Positions 16,857 to 26,410 of a stretch of DNA of 64,000 bases are shown here, piece by piece (position 1 is the first letter of the stretch; every line of letters begins with the position of its first letter). The translations under genes and the position numbers were made by a program. The DNA is from Haloprofundus salilacus (lineage in GTDB: Archaea; Halobacteriota; Halobacteria; Halobacteriales; Haloferacaceae). The stretch lies in assembly GCF_020150815.1 (NCBI RefSeq), contig NZ_CP083723.1, forward strand, positions 1,178,001 through 1,242,000, written 5' to 3'. The notes under the pieces were generated by a model that ran no database searches, was not told where the DNA came from, and saw only the letters and a list, made by a program, of their open reading frames with translations.

Positions 16857-18875
16857 GTGGCCTCACGCATCGGCGTCGACGTGGGCGGCACGTTCACCGA
16901 CGTGGTCCTGCTGACCGACGACGGGTCGCTCGTCACTGCGAAAGTTCCCAGCACCGACGACCAGAGCGTCGGCGTGATGGAGGGCATCGAGAAAGCCTGC
17001 GCCGAAGCGGGGATCGACCCCGCCGACCTCGACACGTTCTCGCACGCGATGACGGTCTCCGTCAACGCGCTGCTCGAATCGAACGGCGCGAAGACGGCGC
17101 TCGTCACCACTGAGGGCTTCCGCGACGTGCTCGAAATCAGGCGACAAAATCGGCCGAGCCTCTACGATTTGGACGCCGAACTGCCCGAACCGCTCGTCCC
17201 GCGTCGCCGCCGCTTCGAGGTCGACGAGCGCGCGACCACCGAGGGAGTCGAACGCGCTGTCGACGCCGACGAGGTTCGCGAACTCGCCCGCGACATCGAC
17301 GCCTCGGGCGCCGAGAGCGTCGCCGTCTCGCTGCTCCACGCGTACGCAAACCCCGAGAACGAACGGGCCGTCACGGACGTCCTTCGGGAGGAACTCGACG
17401 TGCCGATTTCGGCCTCTCACGAGGTGCTCGCGGAGTTCCGTGAGTACGAGCGGACCTCCACGACCGCCGTCGACGCCTACGTCACCCCGGCCATCGACGC
17501 CTACGTCGGTCACCTCGAAGAGCGAGCGAGCGACGCGGGCGTGCCGACGCCGCGAATCATGCAGTCGAACGGCGGCATCGCGTCGGCTGAAACTGTCCGG
17601 GAGCACGCGGTGACGACGGCGCTCTCCGGACCGGCCGCGGGCGTCGTCGGCGCGGGCGCGACGGTCGAAGCCGCCGGTTCGCTCCGCGGTCTCGTCACCT
17701 TCGACATGGGCGGCACCTCCAGCGACGTGAGCCTCGTCCGCGACGGCGAGGTGGAGCGAACCACCGACGTCGAGATAAACGGCCACCCCATCCGCGTTCC
17801 GATGGTCGACGTACACACCGTCGGCGCGGGCGGCGGGAGCGTTGCGTGGGTCGACGCCGGGGGCGCGCTCCGCGTCGGTCCCGAGTCGTCGGGCGCGAAC
17901 CCAGGCCCGGCGTCGTACGGCCGCGGGGGCGAGAAACCCACCGTCACCGACGCGAACGTCGTCCTCGGCTACATCGGCGCCGACACTGCCCTCGGCGGGG
18001 AGCTCTCGCTCGACGTCGACGCCGCCCGCGAGGCGCTCTCGCGACTCGCCGACAAGGCGGACCTCGACGACGCGCTCGCCGCCGCACGGGGCGTCTACCG
18101 CATCGCCAACGCGAACATGACTCGGGCGATTCGCACCATCACCGTCGAACGCGGCCACGACCCCCGACAGTTCGGTCTCGTCGCGTTCGGCGGCGCGGGA
18201 CCGATGCACGCTACCGCCCTCGCCGACGACCTAGGGGTCGAGACGGTCGTCGTCCCTCGCGCGTGCGGCGTCCTCTCGGCGTACGGTCTTCTCGCCGCCG
18301 ACGAGAAGCACGACTCCGTCCGAACCGTGCGGACGCCGCTCGCCGACGTAGACCTCGACCGTGTCGAATCCGCGTACGACGACCTTCGGGCGGACGTGCT
18401 GGCCGACGTCGAGCGACCCGAAGACGCGACCGTCGACCGCGTCGGCGACCTCCGCTACGTCGGCCAGAGCTTCGAACTCTCCGTCCCCGTCGGGGGGTCG
18501 TTCGACGCCGAGGCGGTCGCCGACCGCTTCACCGCGGCGCACGAGGAAGCCTACGGCTACGCCCTCGACGACCCCGTCGAACTCGTCAACCTCCGCTCGA
18601 CGGCGACGGTCGAGCGCGACCCGCTCACCGTCGGATACGAGGGTGCGGACGACCCCGTTCGCGGAACGCGGGAGGCGTTCTTCGGATTCGGCGGCGACGG
18701 CGAGTTCCGCGAGACCACCGTCTACGACCGCGAGGCGTTCTCTCCGGGGACGACGTTCGACGGTCCCGCGGTTCTCGAACAGGACGAGAGCACCGCCGTC
18801 GTCCCGCCGACGTGGAGTGGAGAAGTCGACGTCGACGGCACCGTCGTCCTCACGAAAGGAGGTGAGAACCGATGA
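16857..18875 (+). CDS. hyuA: Hydantoinase/oxoprolinase subunit A
   Basis: A 672-residue ATP-binding subunit of the N-methylhydantoinase/5-oxoprolinase family. This family opens cyclic amides (hydantoin, 5-oxoproline) at the cost of ATP; some members are acetone or acetophenone carboxylases. The actin-like phosphate loop IGVDVGGTFTDVVLLTDD (residues ~5-22), RIMQSNGGIAS (~235-245), LVTFDMGGTSSDVSLV (~278-293) and GRGGEKPTVTDANVVLG (~356-372) are all present. The start is GTG 16857, abutting the previous stop. The 3' end overlaps hyuB by 4 nt. Confidence 0.93.
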   Translation: MASRIGVDVGGTFTDVVLLTDDGSLVTAKVPSTDDQSVGVMEGIEKACAEAGIDPADLDTFSHAMTVSVNALLESNGAKTALVTTEGFRDVLEIRRQNRPSLYDLDAELPEPLVPRRRRFEVDERATTEGVERAVDADEVRELARDIDASGAESVAVSLLHAYANPENERAVTDVLREELDVPISASHEVLAEFREYERTSTTAVDAYVTPAIDAYVGHLEERASDAGVPTPRIMQSNGGIASAETVREHAVTTALSGPAAGVVGAGATVEAAGSLRGLVTFDMGGTSSDVSLVRDGEVERTTDVEINGHPIRVPMVDVHTVGAGGGSVAWVDAGGALRVGPESSGANPGPASYGRGGEKPTVTDANVVLGYIGADTALGGELSLDVDAAREALSRLADKADLDDALAAARGVYRIANANMTRAIRTITVERGHDPRQFGLVAFGGAGPMHATALADDLGVETVVVPRACGVLSAYGLLAADEKHDSVRTVRTPLADVDLDRVESAYDDLRADVLADVERPEDATVDRVGDLRYVGQSFELSVPVGGSFDAEAVADRFTAAHEEAYGYALDDPVELVNLRSTATVERDPLTVGYEGADDPVRGTREAFFGFGGDGEFRETTVYDREAFSPGTTFDGPAVLEQDESTAVVPPTWSGEVDVDGTVVLTKGGENR

Positions 18876-20482
18876 GTTCTCCCGACGCCAAAATCGACGC
18901 AGTGACGCTCGAAATCGTCCGCAACCAACTGGAGGGCGTCGCCGACGAGATGGGGCAGGTGCTCATCACCTCCTCGTACTCGCCGAACATCAAGGAGCGC
19001 CGCGACTGCTCGACGGCGCTGTTCGACGCCGAGGGTCGACTCGTCGCGCAGGCCGAACACATCCCGGTCCACCTCGGCGCGATGCCCGCCTCCGTCGCGG
19101 CCATCCTCGACCGAGACCCGAAACCGGGGGACGTGTTCGTGCTCAACGACCCGTTCGAGGGCGGCACGCACCTGCCGGACGTGACGATGGTCTCGCCCGT
19201 CGCCGTCGACGGCGAGATTCTCGGCTACGCCGTCTCCCGCGCCCACCACGCCGACGTGGGCGGGATGACGCCCGGGAGTATGCCCGCTGGCGCGCGTGAA
19301 ATCTTCCAGGAAGGTCTCCGCCTGCCGCCCGTCCGACTCGTCTCGGAGGGCGACTTTGTCGACGACGTGATGAACCTCCTGTTGGCGAACGTCCGGAGTC
19401 CAAGCGAGCGACGCGCCGACATCCGCGCCCAAATCGCGGCCAACGACCGCGCCCAGTCTCGAATCTCGGACCTCGTCGCCGAACACGGCCGCGACCGCCT
19501 GCTCGCCGCCTTCGACACGGTCATCGACTACTCCCGACAGCGCATCACGGCCGAAATTGCCGACCTCCCGGACGGCACCTACCGGGCGACCGACGCAATG
19601 GAAGGCGACGGCGTGACGGACGACGACGTGCCCATCGAGGTCGAAGTCGAAGTCGACGGCAGCGAGGTCCGCGTCGACTTCTCAGGCACCGCAGACCAGG
19701 TCGCGGGCAACGTCAACGCGCCGCTGGCCGTCGCCAAGAGCGCGGTCTACTTCGTCATCCGCGCGGTGACCGACCCGGACATCCCGCCGAACCAGGGCTG
19801 TTACGACCCGATTTCGGTTTACGTCTCCGAGGGATCGCTCCTCAACCCCGTTCCGCCGGCGGCGGTCGTCGGCGGCAACGTCGAGACCAGCCAGCGCGTC
19901 ACCGACGTGGTGCTGACCGCGCTTGCGGACGCCGCCCCTGACCGCGTCCCCGCGCAGGGGCAGGGGACAATGAACAACCTCATCATCGGCAACCGCGAGG
20001 CGGGCGGCTTTACCTACTACGAGACCATCGCGGGCGGGTTCGGCGCGCGCCCGACCAAAGACGGGATGGACGGCGTCCAGGTCGGGATGACCAACACCCT
20101 GAACACGCCCGTCGAGGCGATGGAAGCCGAGTACCCGCTTCGCGTCGAACGCTACGCGCTCCGCCCGGACAGCGGCGGCGACGGCGAGTTCCGCGGCGGT
20201 CTCGGTATCGAACGCGCCGTCACCGTCGGCGTCGACGCCACCGTCTCGCTGCTTACCGAGCGACGACGCACCGCTCCTGCGGGCGTCGCCGGTGGCCAAC
20301 CGGGTGCAGTCGGCGAGAACCTCGTCGCCGACGAGTCGATTCCGGCGAAGACCACTCGGGAGATCTCCGCGGGAACGACGGTCACTGTCCGGACGCCGGG
20401 CGGCGGCGGCTACGGCGAACCCGACGACCGCGACCCCGAGGCGCGCGAACGCGACCGGACGGACGGGAAAACGAGCGAGTAG
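18872..20482 (+). CDS. hyuB: Hydantoinase/oxoprolinase subunit B
   Basis: A 536-residue partner of HyuA, starting at ATG 18872 in an ATGA overlap that implies coupled translation. Family markers include DAVTLEIVRNQLEGVADEMG (~7-26), NDPFEGGTHLPDVTM (~91-105), HHADVGGMTPGSMP (~126-139) and the late GGFGARPTKDGMDGVQVGMT (in parts, ~388-408). HyuAB-type enzymes are heteromers, and both are needed for ATP-dependent ring opening. The exact substrate is not set by sequence. Confidence 0.93.
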   Translation: MSSPDAKIDAVTLEIVRNQLEGVADEMGQVLITSSYSPNIKERRDCSTALFDAEGRLVAQAEHIPVHLGAMPASVAAILDRDPKPGDVFVLNDPFEGGTHLPDVTMVSPVAVDGEILGYAVSRAHHADVGGMTPGSMPAGAREIFQEGLRLPPVRLVSEGDFVDDVMNLLLANVRSPSERRADIRAQIAANDRAQSRISDLVAEHGRDRLLAAFDTVIDYSRQRITAEIADLPDGTYRATDAMEGDGVTDDDVPIEVEVEVDGSEVRVDFSGTADQVAGNVNAPLAVAKSAVYFVIRAVTDPDIPPNQGCYDPISVYVSEGSLLNPVPPAAVVGGNVETSQRVTDVVLTALADAAPDRVPAQGQGTMNNLIIGNREAGGFTYYETIAGGFGARPTKDGMDGVQVGMTNTLNTPVEAMEAEYPLRVERYALRPDSGGDGEFRGGLGIERAVTVGVDATVSLLTERRRTAPAGVAGGQPGAVGENLVADESIPAKTTREISAGTTVTVRTPGGGGYGEPDDRDPEARERDRTDGKTSE

Positions 20483-20512
20483 TTCGCGGGCGATCGTCCG
20501 CCCACGTTCGGT

Positions 20513-20647
20513 TCACTGGATGTGTTCGTCTTCGAACTCCGACTGGTGTTCGACGCTGCAGAAGTAGTACGTCTCGTCCTGGTAGTGACCCTGTGTGGTC
20601 GGGTTGTTCTCGTCGACCAACGACTCACAGATTGGACACATCGCCAT
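20513..20647 (-). CDS. Small YHS/zinc-type microprotein
   Basis: A 44-residue protein starting MAMCPICESLVDENNP and continuing HYQDETYYFCSVEHQSEFED. The CxxC near the N-terminus plus YYFCS..H is the TRASH/YHS metal-binding pattern. These domains bind metals, often in metal sensing or handling. The in-frame sequence before ATG 20647 (Arg/Lys-rich) is not convincing. It is convergent with hyuB, 30 nt away. Confidence 0.8.
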   Translation of the reverse strand: MAMCPICESLVDENNPTTQGHYQDETYYFCSVEHQSEFEDEHIQ

Positions 20648-20833
20648 GGTTCGTTCGAATCGACGGTCGCCACGCCCCTCGTTCGTCCGCTTGTATTTTC
20701 CAGGTGAGGAGTCACCCGCGTGCATCTTCGACCATTGGACGTGAGCCACGCGCCCCCGACAGCGACCAACCGTGCGACGGAACCGCGCTGACGACTTTTG
20801 TCCGTCGGGTCAGGTCGCCTCGGCCGCGTCCGC

Positions 20834-21607
20834 TCAGACGTCCGGCGACTCCATCACCTGGGGAACGCCCCGGGCGGTGATGGTCTCGCCGACGACGTAC
20901 GACGACGCGGGCGAGGACAAAAATTGTGCAATGTCTGCAATTTCTTCGCTGACGCCGATGCGCCGTTTCACCTCGTCGCGGTCGATATCGTCGCCGGAGA
21001 CGCCCATCTGACTCTCGACGCCGGGCGTCGCGACGAACCCCGGCGCGATGCAGTTGACCCGTACGTCGTGGTCGGCCCACTCGTACGCCAGCGAGGTGGT
21101 GAGGTTGATGATGCCGGCTTTGGCCGCGCCATAGTGGCTCATATACGGCGATCCCTGCTGCCCGGCGACGCTGGAGAGGTTGACGACGCTGCCGCCGCCG
21201 TTATCACGCATGTGCTCGCCGGCGACCTGCGTGCAGTGGAACGTACCGGTGAGGTTGATGTCGACAATGGTGTTCCAGCCGTTCTCCGAGATGTCCTCGA
21301 AGGAGGCCATGAACGACGCGCCCGCGTTGTTGACGAGCGCGTCGACGCCGCCGAACTCCTCGACGGTCGCTTCGACGAGCGCCTCGACGGCCTCGCGGTC
21401 GGTCACGTCGCACTCGACGGCCAGCGCGTTTCCGCCCTCTTCGCGGATTCCCTCGGCGACGGGATCGACGTTTTCCTGCTCGCGCGAGCAGACGACGACG
21501 CTCGCGCCGTCGGCGGCGAACGTCTCCGCGATGGCCTTCCCGATGCCGCTCGACGCGCCGGTGACGATGGCGGTCTGGCCGGTGACGCTGAACCTGTCAG
21601 TGGACAT
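20834..21607 (-). CDS. Short-chain dehydrogenase/reductase
   Basis: A 257-residue SDR enzyme with the cofactor motif TGASSGIG (residues ~16-23), NNAG (~93-96), the catalytic Ser in NLSSVAG, and YGAAKAG (~158-164, the YxxxK pair). Oxidises or reduces a carbonyl/hydroxyl with NAD(P). It resembles glucose dehydrogenase/3-oxoacyl-reductase types, but the substrate is unknown. ATG 21607 (MSTDRFSVTGQ) is the start; the in-frame region before it overlaps the divergent gene. Confidence 0.93.
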   Translation of the reverse strand: MSTDRFSVTGQTAIVTGASSGIGKAIAETFAADGASVVVCSREQENVDPVAEGIREEGGNALAVECDVTDREAVEALVEATVEEFGGVDALVNNAGASFMASFEDISENGWNTIVDINLTGTFHCTQVAGEHMRDNGGGSVVNLSSVAGQQGSPYMSHYGAAKAGIINLTTSLAYEWADHDVRVNCIAPGFVATPGVESQMGVSGDDIDRDEVKRRIGVSEEIADIAQFLSSPASSYVVGETITARGVPQVMESPDV

Positions 21608-21707
21608 AGCAAATCTCACGGCTGCCGGGTAAATAAAGGTGACAGCGCGGACTTCGTCGAGAGACCGACCAAGCTTCTTCCGTCGACTGGTTGTACCATC
21701 TCCAGTC

Positions 21708-22700
21708 GTGACTGAGCGAGATACGAGCAAGCAAGCACTGTCCGAAATAAGCGAACGGTCTCGAATCATCCGCCTCCGGTCTTGGTTACTGCTGCAGGGC
21801 AACAGAGTTGTCCTCGCGGGTCTGATCCTGTTCGGACTGCTCGCCGTATTCTACCTCCTCGTCGCCCTCCGAGTCGTCAGATTCCGACGCCTCCAGCCAG
21901 TCTACTACGTCTTCGGCGGGTTGATAAGCGGAAATCTCACGCTCATCACCGTCGTCGTCTCCATCAACCAACTGCTGCTGTCGCGGGAACTACAGACGCC
22001 GGGGGAACTCGAATCGCAGATACAGAACGTCGGCGAGTTCAAACACCGTGTCGAGGACGCGGCCGGTCGCATCGCGCCCGTGCGGCCGTCGCCGTTTCTG
22101 GATCTCCTCATGGAGAACATGCGCCAAGAACCCCAGCGACTTGGCGGTCTCGGCATCGGTCCGGACAGTGACGACGCATGGGACGAGATAGACGATCTCG
22201 TCACGTCGGTGACGCGCCACGTCGACTCGGTGACGGAACTCCTGACGTCGCCCGAGTCGAGCACGTTTCGCGCGCTCTCGGCGACGTTGACGACCAACTA
22301 CGCCGAGCAGATATACCGGGCGCGGAAGATCCAGTCGGCGCACGACCTCTCGGCGGAGACCGACGAAGCGCTCGACCGACTCGTCGACCGGTTCAAGGAG
22401 GTCGACATCGCCCGGCAGTACTTCAAGAGCGTCTACCTGCAGGAGGAACTGTCGTCGCTGTCGCGGGTCCTTCTGTACGCGGGGGTTCCGGCCGAGGTTA
22501 TCTCGGTTCTCGTACTGCTGTCACTGACCACGTCGCCGGGCGACATCCCGCCACTCGTCCGCTTCGCGGTGCTTCCGGTCACCGCGGTCGCCGGATTCGT
22601 ACCGTTGGTCCTCCTGTTCTCGTTCATCCTCCGGACGGCGACGGTCACGCAACGGACCGCCGCGACCCTCCCGTTCACGACGCCGGGACAGGAGCGGTAG
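21708..22700 (+). CDS. Haloarchaeal four-helix membrane protein, unknown
   Basis: About 330 residues from GTG 21708 (VTERDTSKQ), which I prefer over ATG 21639 because that upstream stretch is Arg/Ser-rich and overlaps the SDR promoter area. Two helices near the N-terminus (~32-52, ~68-86) and two near the C-terminus (~265-285, ~295-315) bracket a long soluble helical middle with charged heptad-like sequence (VGEFKHRVEDAAGRI, VTSVTRHVDSVTELL). Neither domain nor function is recognised. Confidence 0.7.
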   Translation: MTERDTSKQALSEISERSRIIRLRSWLLLQGNRVVLAGLILFGLLAVFYLLVALRVVRFRRLQPVYYVFGGLISGNLTLITVVVSINQLLLSRELQTPGELESQIQNVGEFKHRVEDAAGRIAPVRPSPFLDLLMENMRQEPQRLGGLGIGPDSDDAWDEIDDLVTSVTRHVDSVTELLTSPESSTFRALSATLTTNYAEQIYRARKIQSAHDLSAETDEALDRLVDRFKEVDIARQYFKSVYLQEELSSLSRVLLYAGVPAEVISVLVLLSLTTSPGDIPPLVRFAVLPVTAVAGFVPLVLLFSFILRTATVTQRTAATLPFTTPGQER

Positions 22701-22794
22701 CCGTTGTGGTATCCGCTCTCGACGGTCGTGTCGGTCGCCGACGACTCTGACTCGCCGCGTCGCGGTTCTCGACCGCCGTTCGACCGGCCGAAAC

Positions 22795-23547
22795 TCAAGC
22801 CGTTTCGAGTGTCCGTACCAACGTGGGCAACACCTCGGTCACGTCTGAACGAAAGACGTAGTCGGCGAGGCCGTCGCAGGGCGTCTCGTCGAGATTCACG
22901 ACGGCGAGGGATCCACTCCGCGTCGCCGCCGTTGGAAGCGACGCCGCAGGTTCGACCTGCAGCGACGACCCGACAGCCAAAAACACGTCGCTCTCCTCGG
23001 CCAGCGTCCGCGCCTCGCCGAGCGTCTCCCTCTTGAGTTGCTCGCCGAACAGCACGACGTCGGGCTTGAAGACGCCGCCGCAGTCGCAGTGCGGCGGGTT
23101 CTCGCCCTCGCGGACTCGCTTGCGCACCGGTTCGGCGGCCGTTCGCTCGCCGCACCGCTGACAGACGACGCGCTCGGCGTTGCCGTGCAGTTCGACGACT
23201 CGCTGGGTACCCGCCTCGGCGTGCAGTCCGTCGGTGTTCTGCGTGACGACGGCGTCGAGGAATCCCTCGCCTTCGAGCGTCGCCAGCGCCTCGTGGGCGA
23301 CGTTCGGTTCGACGCCCGGCGGGCGCATCGCGTCGTGCAGGTCGAGGCGATCGGCCCAGAACCCGGCGGGGTCGCGCTCGAAGCGCGACCGGTGAAAGGT
23401 GGCGGGATCGAACTGGTCGCCCCAGATGCCGCCGTCGCCGCGGAACGGCGGGATTCCGGATGGGACGCTGATTCCCGCGCCGGTGAGCGCGACGGACTTG
23501 TCTGCGTCGCGGAGCTCCGAGGCGAGCGAAGCGAGTCGGTCGGTCAC
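22795..23547 (-). CDS. Sir2-family NAD-dependent protein deacylase
   Basis: A 250-residue sirtuin from GTG 23547. It has the NAD-binding ALTGAGISVPSGIPPFRG (residues ~22-39), VVTQNTDGLH (~105-114), the catalytic His in VELHGN (~125-130), the zinc site CQRC...CDC (~134-137 and ~160-162), and AVGSSLQVEPAASLP (~193-207). Removes acyl groups from lysines using NAD. It stands alone, divergent from the DJ-1 gene. Confidence 0.93.
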   Translation of the reverse strand: MTDRLASLASELRDADKSVALTGAGISVPSGIPPFRGDGGIWGDQFDPATFHRSRFERDPAGFWADRLDLHDAMRPPGVEPNVAHEALATLEGEGFLDAVVTQNTDGLHAEAGTQRVVELHGNAERVVCQRCGERTAAEPVRKRVREGENPPHCDCGGVFKPDVVLFGEQLKRETLGEARTLAEESDVFLAVGSSLQVEPAASLPTAATRSGSLAVVNLDETPCDGLADYVFRSDVTEVLPTLVRTLETA

Positions 23548-23682
23548 GAGGGCGCATTGGAGACGGAGTGAGATGAATCGACTGTTCCGACATCCACCAC
23601 CGGCCGGAAAACGCTGCCTCCGGCGTTGCTTGTATTCCCCGACACGCCGTTTACACATGTGGACGCAGACCGCTAGCACACG

Positions 23683-24246
23683 ATGGCAGACGTACTCACC
23701 GAGACGAACGTCGCGATGTTCATCGCACAGCGGGGCACCGAACAGGTCGAGTTCACCGAACCCAAGCAGGCCGTCGAGGACGCCGGCGCCGACGTCGACG
23801 TAATCAGCAGTCAAACCGACGAGGCCCAGGCCGTCAACAACGACCTCGACGCGGGCGACAGCTTCGAGGTGGACGAGACGTTCGCCGACGTCTCAGCCAA
23901 GGAGTACGACGCGCTCGTCGTTCCGGGCGGCTGCGTGGGAGCGGACCGACTCCGCGCCGACCACGACGCGGTGACGTTCGTCCGCGAGATGTTCGAGGCG
24001 GACAAACCGATGGGCGTCATCTGCCACGGTCCGTGGACGTTCGTCGAGGCGGGCGTCGTCGATGGACGGACGCTCACCTCCTACCCCAGCCTGCAGACCG
24101 ACATCCGCAACGCAGGCGGCGAGTGGGTCGACGAGGAAGTCGTCGTCGATGCTGGCGTGGTGACCAGCCGAAACCCGGATGATCTGGACGCGTTCTGCGA
24201 GAAAATCGTCGAGGAGTTCGAGGAAGGGATCCACGAACGAGACTGA
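23683..24246 (+). CDS. DJ-1/PfpI family protein
   Basis: A 187-residue class I glutamine amidotransferase-like protein. The nucleophile elbow is GVICHGPWTF (Cys near residue 112), and YDALVVPGGCVGADRLR (~69-85) is the typical preceding strand-loop. Relatives are called intracellular proteases or deglycases/glyoxalases that repair or remove methylglyoxal adducts. It starts at ATG 23683. Its neighbours on both sides are NAD and thiol redox enzymes, which fits a stress role. Confidence 0.9.
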   Translation: MADVLTETNVAMFIAQRGTEQVEFTEPKQAVEDAGADVDVISSQTDEAQAVNNDLDAGDSFEVDETFADVSAKEYDALVVPGGCVGADRLRADHDAVTFVREMFEADKPMGVICHGPWTFVEAGVVDGRTLTSYPSLQTDIRNAGGEWVDEEVVVDAGVVTSRNPDDLDAFCEKIVEEFEEGIHERD

Positions 24247-24330
24247 GCGTCGCCCCGTCGCGTTCGCCGCCGACAGGGCGAGAGTCGCTGTCCGAGCGTC
24301 GGCCGAGGGGCGCGGACCCCGCCGCACAGA

Positions 24331-24338
24331 ACTTATTG
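24331..24338 (+). promoter_or_regulatory. TATA box of the disulfide reductase gene
   Basis: ACTTATTG lies 26-33 nt before ATG 24364 in an otherwise GC-rich gap, consistent with a leaderless transcript. Confidence 0.5.
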
Positions 24339-24363
24339 GGACCTCTGTGTCATACTGCCTCCC

Positions 24364-25755
24364 ATGAACGAGTACGACCTCATTGTGCTCGGTGGCGGGA
24401 CAGGAAACATCGTCGCGTCGGCGGCGGCAGACGAAGGACTCGACGTCGCGCTCGTCGAACGCGACCGACTCGGGGGGACGTGTCTCAACCGCGGCTGCAA
24501 CCCCTCGAAGAAGCTCATCCACCGTGCGAGCGTCGTCGAGACGGTCCAGCAGGCGAACTCGCTCGGCATCGACGCCGCAGTGAACGACATCGCGTTCGCG
24601 GATATCGTCGACGACGTAATCTCGTCGGTCACCGACGAGGCCGATCGGAAAGCCGAGGACGCCCGCGAGCACGAGCACATCACCTTCTATCAGACCGAGG
24701 GCCGGTTCGTCGACGAACGGACGGTCGCGGTAGCGACCGACGACGGTGACGCGGAGTTGACCGCCGAGAACGTCGTCCTCGCGGGCGGGTCGCGGCCGCT
24801 GGTCCCCGACTCCATCGACGGCACCGACGAGGTGTCGTTTCTGACCAGCGACCAGGCGCTCCGTCTCGACGAACGACCCGACCGCCTCGTCGTCGTCGGC
24901 GGGGGATACATCGCCGTCGAGATGGCGCACTTCTTCGGCGCGATGGGCACCGAGGTCGCCATCGTCGGCCGCGGGGACGTGCTCGTCGCCCGCGAGGACC
25001 GCGACGTCGCCGAGCATCTGACCGACGTCTACGCCGAGAATTACGAACTCCGCCTCGGCTACTCGGTGACGGCGCTGGCGGCGGACGGCGACGAGACGGT
25101 TGTCGAAGCCGAGTCGGAAGACGGCGAGACGGTCGAACTCCGGGGCGACGAGGTGCTCCTCGCCACTGGGCGACAACCCAGCAGCGACCGCTGGAACGTG
25201 GCCGCCGCCGAAATCGACACCGACGAGAAGGGGTTCGTTGAGACTGACGACTACCTCCGAACGTCGGTCGACGGCGTCTGGGCGATCGGCGACATCGCGG
25301 GCAACTACATGTTCAAACACTCCGGCGACAAGGAGGCTGAGTACGTCGTCGAGAACGTCGTTCACGGCTGTCGCGCCGAGGTGGCGTATCCGGGGATGGC
25401 GCACGCGGTGTTCGGCTCTCCACAGGTTGCGAGCCTTGGCGAGACCGAGGAGGAACTCGACGACGGGGCCGACTATGCGGTCGGTACGTACGCCTACGAC
25501 GACACCGCGCTCGGGTCGGCGCTTCACAACGACGGCGGTTTTGCGAAGGTCATCGTCGGCTCCGACGGGGCGGTTCTCGGCTGCCACATCGTCGGCCCGC
25601 ACGCATCGATACTTATCCACGAGGTGAGCACCGCCGTCGCCGCCGACGCCGACGCGAAAACTATCGCCGAGACGATTCACGTCCACCCGGCGCTGTCAGA
25701 GGTCGTCCAGGGAGCGTTCCGAGAGGTCAGAGACGTCGCTCCCTCAGGAATCTGA
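24364..25755 (+). CDS. FAD-dependent pyridine nucleotide-disulfide oxidoreductase
   Basis: A 463-residue flavoenzyme of the dihydrolipoamide dehydrogenase/mercuric reductase/mycothione reductase class. The FAD site is DLIVLGGGTGNIVAS (residues ~5-19), the redox disulfide is GGTCLNRGCNPSKK (~39-52), the NAD(P) site is LVVVGGGYIAVEMAHFFGAMG (in parts, ~177-197), AIGDIAGN (~304-311) contacts FAD, and the C-terminal HVHPALSEVV (~439-448) holds the catalytic His-Glu pair. It could be the bis-gamma-glutamylcystine reductase that keeps haloarchaeal thiols reduced; that is inference. Confidence 0.93.
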   Translation: MNEYDLIVLGGGTGNIVASAAADEGLDVALVERDRLGGTCLNRGCNPSKKLIHRASVVETVQQANSLGIDAAVNDIAFADIVDDVISSVTDEADRKAEDAREHEHITFYQTEGRFVDERTVAVATDDGDAELTAENVVLAGGSRPLVPDSIDGTDEVSFLTSDQALRLDERPDRLVVVGGGYIAVEMAHFFGAMGTEVAIVGRGDVLVAREDRDVAEHLTDVYAENYELRLGYSVTALAADGDETVVEAESEDGETVELRGDEVLLATGRQPSSDRWNVAAAEIDTDEKGFVETDDYLRTSVDGVWAIGDIAGNYMFKHSGDKEAEYVVENVVHGCRAEVAYPGMAHAVFGSPQVASLGETEEELDDGADYAVGTYAYDDTALGSALHNDGGFAKVIVGSDGAVLGCHIVGPHASILIHEVSTAVAADADAKTIAETIHVHPALSEVVQGAFREVRDVAPSGI

Positions 25756-25979
25756 GTCGCCCGTCCGAACTCGCCCCTATCAGCCGAATCGCTGTTCGGA
25801 GACGGAACTACCGAAGCGCACATCTCGCCGCGACAGACGCCACGCTCGGAACGGAACGGCTGCCGAAAAATTGCGTGATACGTGGCACTCGATGCGCGTT
25901 CGACTGGTCGGCGGCCCCCGGCGTCGATTCAGCTTAGAGGGATTCTCGCGTCGTGACGACCGACGGAGTACGAACTTCA

Positions 25980-26384
25980 TTAGCTCTCGACCGGCGGCGA
26001 GCGAGGCGGTTCCTCGGCGTACTTCTCGTTGAACTCGCCGATGAGTTGGCCCATCTTCGCGTACCAAGCGTTGAGCATCCGCTGCAGTTCCTGCGAGATC
26101 TCGTCGGCGTTGCGCGGGCGGTAGACGTGGTAGTAGCCGCCCTGCTCGTAGTTGACCTGCTCTTTCTGGAGGAACCCGGTCTGCAGCAGTCGCTGGACGG
26201 AGCGGTAGGCCGTCGACCGTTCGCGGTCGATTTCGTCGGCGATCTCGTCGACCGTGAGCGGATCGTCGGTCTCGTTCAGCAGTCTGAACACGTCTTTGTC
26301 GATCTCCTTGAGATCGTGGAAACACTCAAGCAGCCCCTCGCACTGCATATCCTGTCGGAGCATCTCGCCCATCGAGTTAGCCAT
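25980..26384 (-). CDS. HTH transcription regulator (TrmB-like)
   Basis: A 134-residue regulator with a winged helix (residues ~22-90; DVFRLLNETDDPLTVDEIAD, then RSTAYRSVQRLLQTGFL) followed by a helical C-terminus (ISQELQRMLNAWYAKMGQLI). It contains C15 and C21 (MQCEGLLECF) near the N-terminus, which may sense redox state or metal. It starts at ATG 26384 (ATG 26372 is possible). The palindrome 27-42 nt upstream suggests autoregulation. Confidence 0.85.
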   Translation of the reverse strand: MANSMGEMLRQDMQCEGLLECFHDLKEIDKDVFRLLNETDDPLTVDEIADEIDRERSTAYRSVQRLLQTGFLQKEQVNYEQGGYYHVYRPRNADEISQELQRMLNAWYAKMGQLIGEFNEKYAEEPPRSPPVES

Positions 26385-26410
26385 CGGTTAGCGGCGGTAC
26401 GGGACGAGCG

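Noticed and set aside
23893-25686. Long minus-strand frame across the DJ-1 and reductase genes
   Set aside because: Opposes two clear enzymes with catalytic motifs, and has no motif of its own.
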